Shown here piece after piece: positions 5,609 to 7,777 of a stretch of DNA of 7,777 nt (position 1 is its first letter; the number at the start of each line of letters is the position of its first letter). The stretch spans positions 1-7,777 of the forward strand of contig CANQHL010000062.1 in NCBI GenBank assembly GCA_947623775.1, in the 5' to 3' direction. Source of the stretch: an uncultured Clostridia bacterium (lineage in GTDB: Bacteria; Bacillota; Clostridia; Christensenellales; UBA1242). A model generated the notes under the pieces. It saw nothing but the letters and a program-made list of their open reading frames with translations. It ran no database searches and was not told the origin of the DNA. A program made the translations under genes and the position numbers.

Positions 5609-7777
5609 TTACCTTTCAACCCCGACATCCCCGTTCAATCTGGCAATAAACAACGCCTTTTCATTGTCGTCCGCCCATTTTGAATCAAACACTTGTTTAT
5701 ATTCATCACCTAAATATTTTTCAATAAACTTTCGCACTTTCACAACTTCACTGATTTTTGCAGGAAGCAAAGACAACATCAAAGCATATTTTTCATTTTC
5801 GGTTCTTGGCAATTTTGATCTACTGAAGGTGTCATTGCAAATGCTGTAAATGGTTATTCGAGGTTGTGAAGCAAAATCAATCAAAGCGGTGGCATTATCA
5901 CGCCCGATTTTGTTTGCAAGCAAATTGTAATCAAGCACTCCTTTTGAATCATAAATCATATCGGAAACTTGTTCCCAGCCACGTGGGTCAAGAGCAAATC
6001 GGGATTTTTCCTTATCATATTCTGAGTATAGCAGCCCACGGCTTACAACAAACTCCAAAATTAGTGGGTGAATATTTTTCCTTTTTGGATTGTTTCTCTT
6101 TGGCTTGGATCCCCATTCCAAAAAGTCTTTTGCGTTTGCACGTAAATAGATGTGTCCATAAAATCTTCTAAACAGTGGCTCAGGCATATTGTATGCGGCC
6201 TCAGATTCACGAGGGTTGTTTCCAGCAGCAACCACAACACAATTTTTTGGCAGTTTGCCGTAATTTCCATCTATAGAACGCTCAAGCACAATATTGAAAA
6301 CCAAACTTTGTTCATATGGTCTTACATTTGTGATTTCATCTATAAAGAGAACATGATTTTTGTCCGGCTCTTTTGCACACACTTCCTTAATTCTTGTGTA
6401 CCAAGTAGGTTCAATCCAAAAACTCTTGCCTGTAATCGGGTCAAATCCCGTTTTGCCAATCACTTCTTCAGGCAAAATGCCATCACGGAGTTGAATCATA
6501 ACATAATCAGGGTCGATTTCCTGAATTCTTCTGCTTTTACCAATTCCGCTTACGCCGTGCAGCATAAAGGATTTTCCATTTTCAACGTAAAATTTTATTT
6601 GTTCGTCAACATTGCGAGGGGTGTTGTTTACAACAACATCCCATTCTTCATCGTTGTCGTCAACTTCCTTTTCTTCATCCATTTTTTCACCTGTATCGGG
6701 AGCGGCAACTGATGCCGTATCATCTAAATCATATTCAGGAATAGCCTGCTGTGCATACTTGTTTTGTTCGGCAGGTTCAGGAGTAGGAATTTTGCTTTCC
6801 TCCTTGTTTTCTTCCTGTTTATCCTCTGTTTGTTTATCCTCTGGTTTTTTATCCTCTGGTTTTTTATCCTCTGGTTTTTCTTCGTTAACCGGTGTCAATT
6901 TGGAAATTTCCTCAGTCGGGTCTCCCATTTTTAACCCATCATCTTTTTTTATTGTGCTTGCAACTTGCATTTTGTTGGTGGCAACTTTCCCCGCCTCTCT
7001 TTCAATCAAGGTAGGAAGTCGCGGAATATTGTAAGTTTGTTGGTTATGGTCAAGCGTGTATGCCAAACTCAAATCCAAAACATCAAGAAATCCCATGCCT
7101 GTGAAATCATAATTTAACTTTGTGCGTTTTGAAAATTTGCCATTGCCATTTCTCAATGTTTCACCAATGTCTATTCCATTTAAATATGCTCTTATCTGCG
7201 AGTTTTGCCATAAAGCGCTGTTTTTCTGAATACTTTCAAAAAACTTAATATTGCCAATAAGTCCATCTTCGCTGCACAAAAACTTGGAATTATCTTTTGT
7301 CTCTGAATCGTACTTTCGCTCAAGCCATACAATAGGTTCAAACTTAAACCAATAAGTTCTTTCCTTAACCGCAGCTTTCCCATTTGCAAAATATCCACTG
7401 CTTGCGTCCGGAGTGGCATCTGTAAATCTTAAATAGAGATTACTGCCATATTCAAAAATGTTGCCCTGCGTTCTGCCATTGTTGTTGAACAAAACCATAT
7501 GTGCGGAATTTTCATTTAGCATAAGTCCGCCACTTACCGCCGAATTATATGCTGTTTCAAGTTCATCACAAAGCGGTTGTTGCACAACAGACTGAGGAAA
7601 GTTGAATCCCTCCACTTCAATGCGGTCTTGCCAAAAAGTGGACCCCTTATAACTTTCAACTTTAAGTCCTGCCCTTTCAAGTGCGTCACAATCTATATCA
7701 ATAACCGGCCTTACACAGCATAATCCACTGTTTACCTCTGCACCCATTTGAGAGTTAAGGTTGCCGCGTACACAAAC
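5609..7777 (-). CDS. DUF6273/C-type-lectin-like region fused to a MoxR-type AAA+ ATPase (5' end outside window)
   Basis: The frame is open to the right edge. The ATG at 7747 is an internal Met, used here as residue 1. Residues 1-17, with the upstream codons, look like the end of a DUF6273-like domain (GLCCVRPVIDID). Residues 48-200 resemble uncharacterised Firmicute proteins with FNFPQ, YWFKFEPIVW (132-141) and SQIRAYLNG (183-191). Residues 285-330 are a charged linker with PEDKK repeats, followed by an acidic stretch to about 370. Residues 380-712 are a MoxR/AAA_5 ATPase: Walker A GVSGIGKS (398-405), Walker B VLFIDE (466-471), sensor AAGNN (507-511), a probable arginine finger in LFRRF (525-529) and a DPRGWEQVS motif (587-595). 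MoxR proteins are hexameric chaperone-like ATPases that usually act with a vWA protein, but none is adjacent downstream. There is no signal peptide in the part seen. The ATPase call is firm, but the N-terminal call is from remembered resemblance. Confidence 0.88.
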   Translation of the reverse strand, partial: VCVRGNLNSQMGAEVNSGLCCVRPVIDIDCDALERAGLKVESYKGSTFWQDRIEVEGFNFPQSVVQQPLCDELETAYNSAVSGGLMLNENSAHMVLFNNNGRTQGNIFEYGSNLYLRFTDATPDASSGYFANGKAAVKERTYWFKFEPIVWLERKYDSETKDNSKFLCSEDGLIGNIKFFESIQKNSALWQNSQIRAYLNGIDIGETLRNGNGKFSKRTKLNYDFTGMGFLDVLDLSLAYTLDHNQQTYNIPRLPTLIEREAGKVATNKMQVASTIKKDDGLKMGDPTEEISKLTPVNEEKPEDKKPEDKKPEDKQTEDKQEENKEESKIPTPEPAEQNKYAQQAIPEYDLDDTASVAAPDTGEKMDEEKEVDDNDEEWDVVVNNTPRNVDEQIKFYVENGKSFMLHGVSGIGKSRRIQEIDPDYVMIQLRDGILPEEVIGKTGFDPITGKSFWIEPTWYTRIKEVCAKEPDKNHVLFIDEITNVRPYEQSLVFNIVLERSIDGNYGKLPKNCVVVAAGNNPRESEAAYNMPEPLFRRFYGHIYLRANAKDFLEWGSKPKRNNPKRKNIHPLILEFVVSRGLLYSEYDKEKSRFALDPRGWEQVSDMIYDSKGVLDYNLLANKIGRDNATALIDFASQPRITIYSICNDTFSRSKLPRTENEKYALMLSLLPAKISEVVKVRKFIEKYLGDEYKQVFDSKWADDNEKALFIARLNGDVGVER
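6821..6880 (-). repeat. Coding 15-bp tandem repeat (four units, PEDKK linker)
   Basis: Units start at 6821, 6836, 6851 and 6866, each ATCCTCTG followed by a G/T run on the plus strand. The middle two are identical and the outer two differ by one or two bases. On the coding strand they give Lys-Lys-Pro-Glu-Asp repeats in the linker between the N-terminal region and the ATPase. Slippage here would change linker length by five residues without a frameshift. Confidence 0.92.

Noticed and set aside
5430..5849. Plus-strand frame across the hairpin array into the ATPase gene
   Set aside because: Its repeated YTSFILKCI peptide is just translation of the hairpin units, and the rest is antisense to the ATPase gene.
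1..7777. Alternative genetic code (TGA as Trp), considered because of the AT-rich sequence and absence of TGA stops
   Set aside because: About a dozen Trp codons in the minus-strand genes are all TGG, and no gene needs TGA read-through. The standard code fits.
5279..7777. Template repeat or reverse transcriptase of a diversity-generating retroelement
   Set aside because: No second copy of the CVRPVI-encoding segment and no reverse-transcriptase motif is visible anywhere in the window.

Overview
The window is AT-rich and reads cleanly in the standard bacterial code. Every Trp codon I checked is TGG, and every gene ends in TAA or TAG. Promoters are sigma-A type with strong Shine-Dalgarno sites. 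This fits a low-GC Firmicute (Bacillota), probably an uncultured Clostridia- or Bacilli-like lineage of the gut type. I cannot place it more precisely. The only housekeeping gene is a formate-tetrahydrofolate ligase (fhs). Everything else is accessory or of unknown function.

Layout, left to right. (1) 1-530, plus: the 3' part of a helical-repeat protein built of exact 84-bp / 28-residue units. (2) 590-1285, plus: an unrecognised 231-aa protein with its own consensus promoter. (3) 1286-1505: a convergent gap with a 30-bp tandem duplication, a palindrome and a strong, probably bidirectional terminator. (4) 1506-2639, minus: a second protein with the same 28-residue repeat, in ten full units, two of them long. 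(5) 2640-2888: its promoter, a terminator for the next minus gene, and a perfect 12-bp inverted repeat. (6) 2889-3557, minus: an unrecognised 222-aa protein. (7) 3558-3700: divergent promoters. (8) 3701-5278, plus: fhs. (9) 5279-5608: a convergent gap holding three tandem copies of a terminator-like hairpin and a probable eroded fourth. (10) 5609-7777, minus, running off the right edge: a large protein with a beta-rich N-terminal region resembling DUF6273 / C-type-lectin-like proteins, a charged PEDKK linker and a C-terminal MoxR-type AAA+ ATPase.

How the parts may relate. The three unknown or repeat genes that start inside the window each have a near-consensus TTGACA-17-TATAAT promoter and a very short leader, so they are expressed as single genes rather than one operon. 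The most system-like element is the fusion of a recognition-type domain to a MoxR ATPase. MoxR ATPases usually work with a vWA-domain partner, and none is encoded here. The two repeat proteins look like alpha-solenoid scaffolds. Whether they cooperate with the ATPase cannot be decided from this window. The fhs protein is itself unusual: it keeps the P-loop and overall fold signature but departs from both classic family signatures and lacks the usual folate-stacking Trp.
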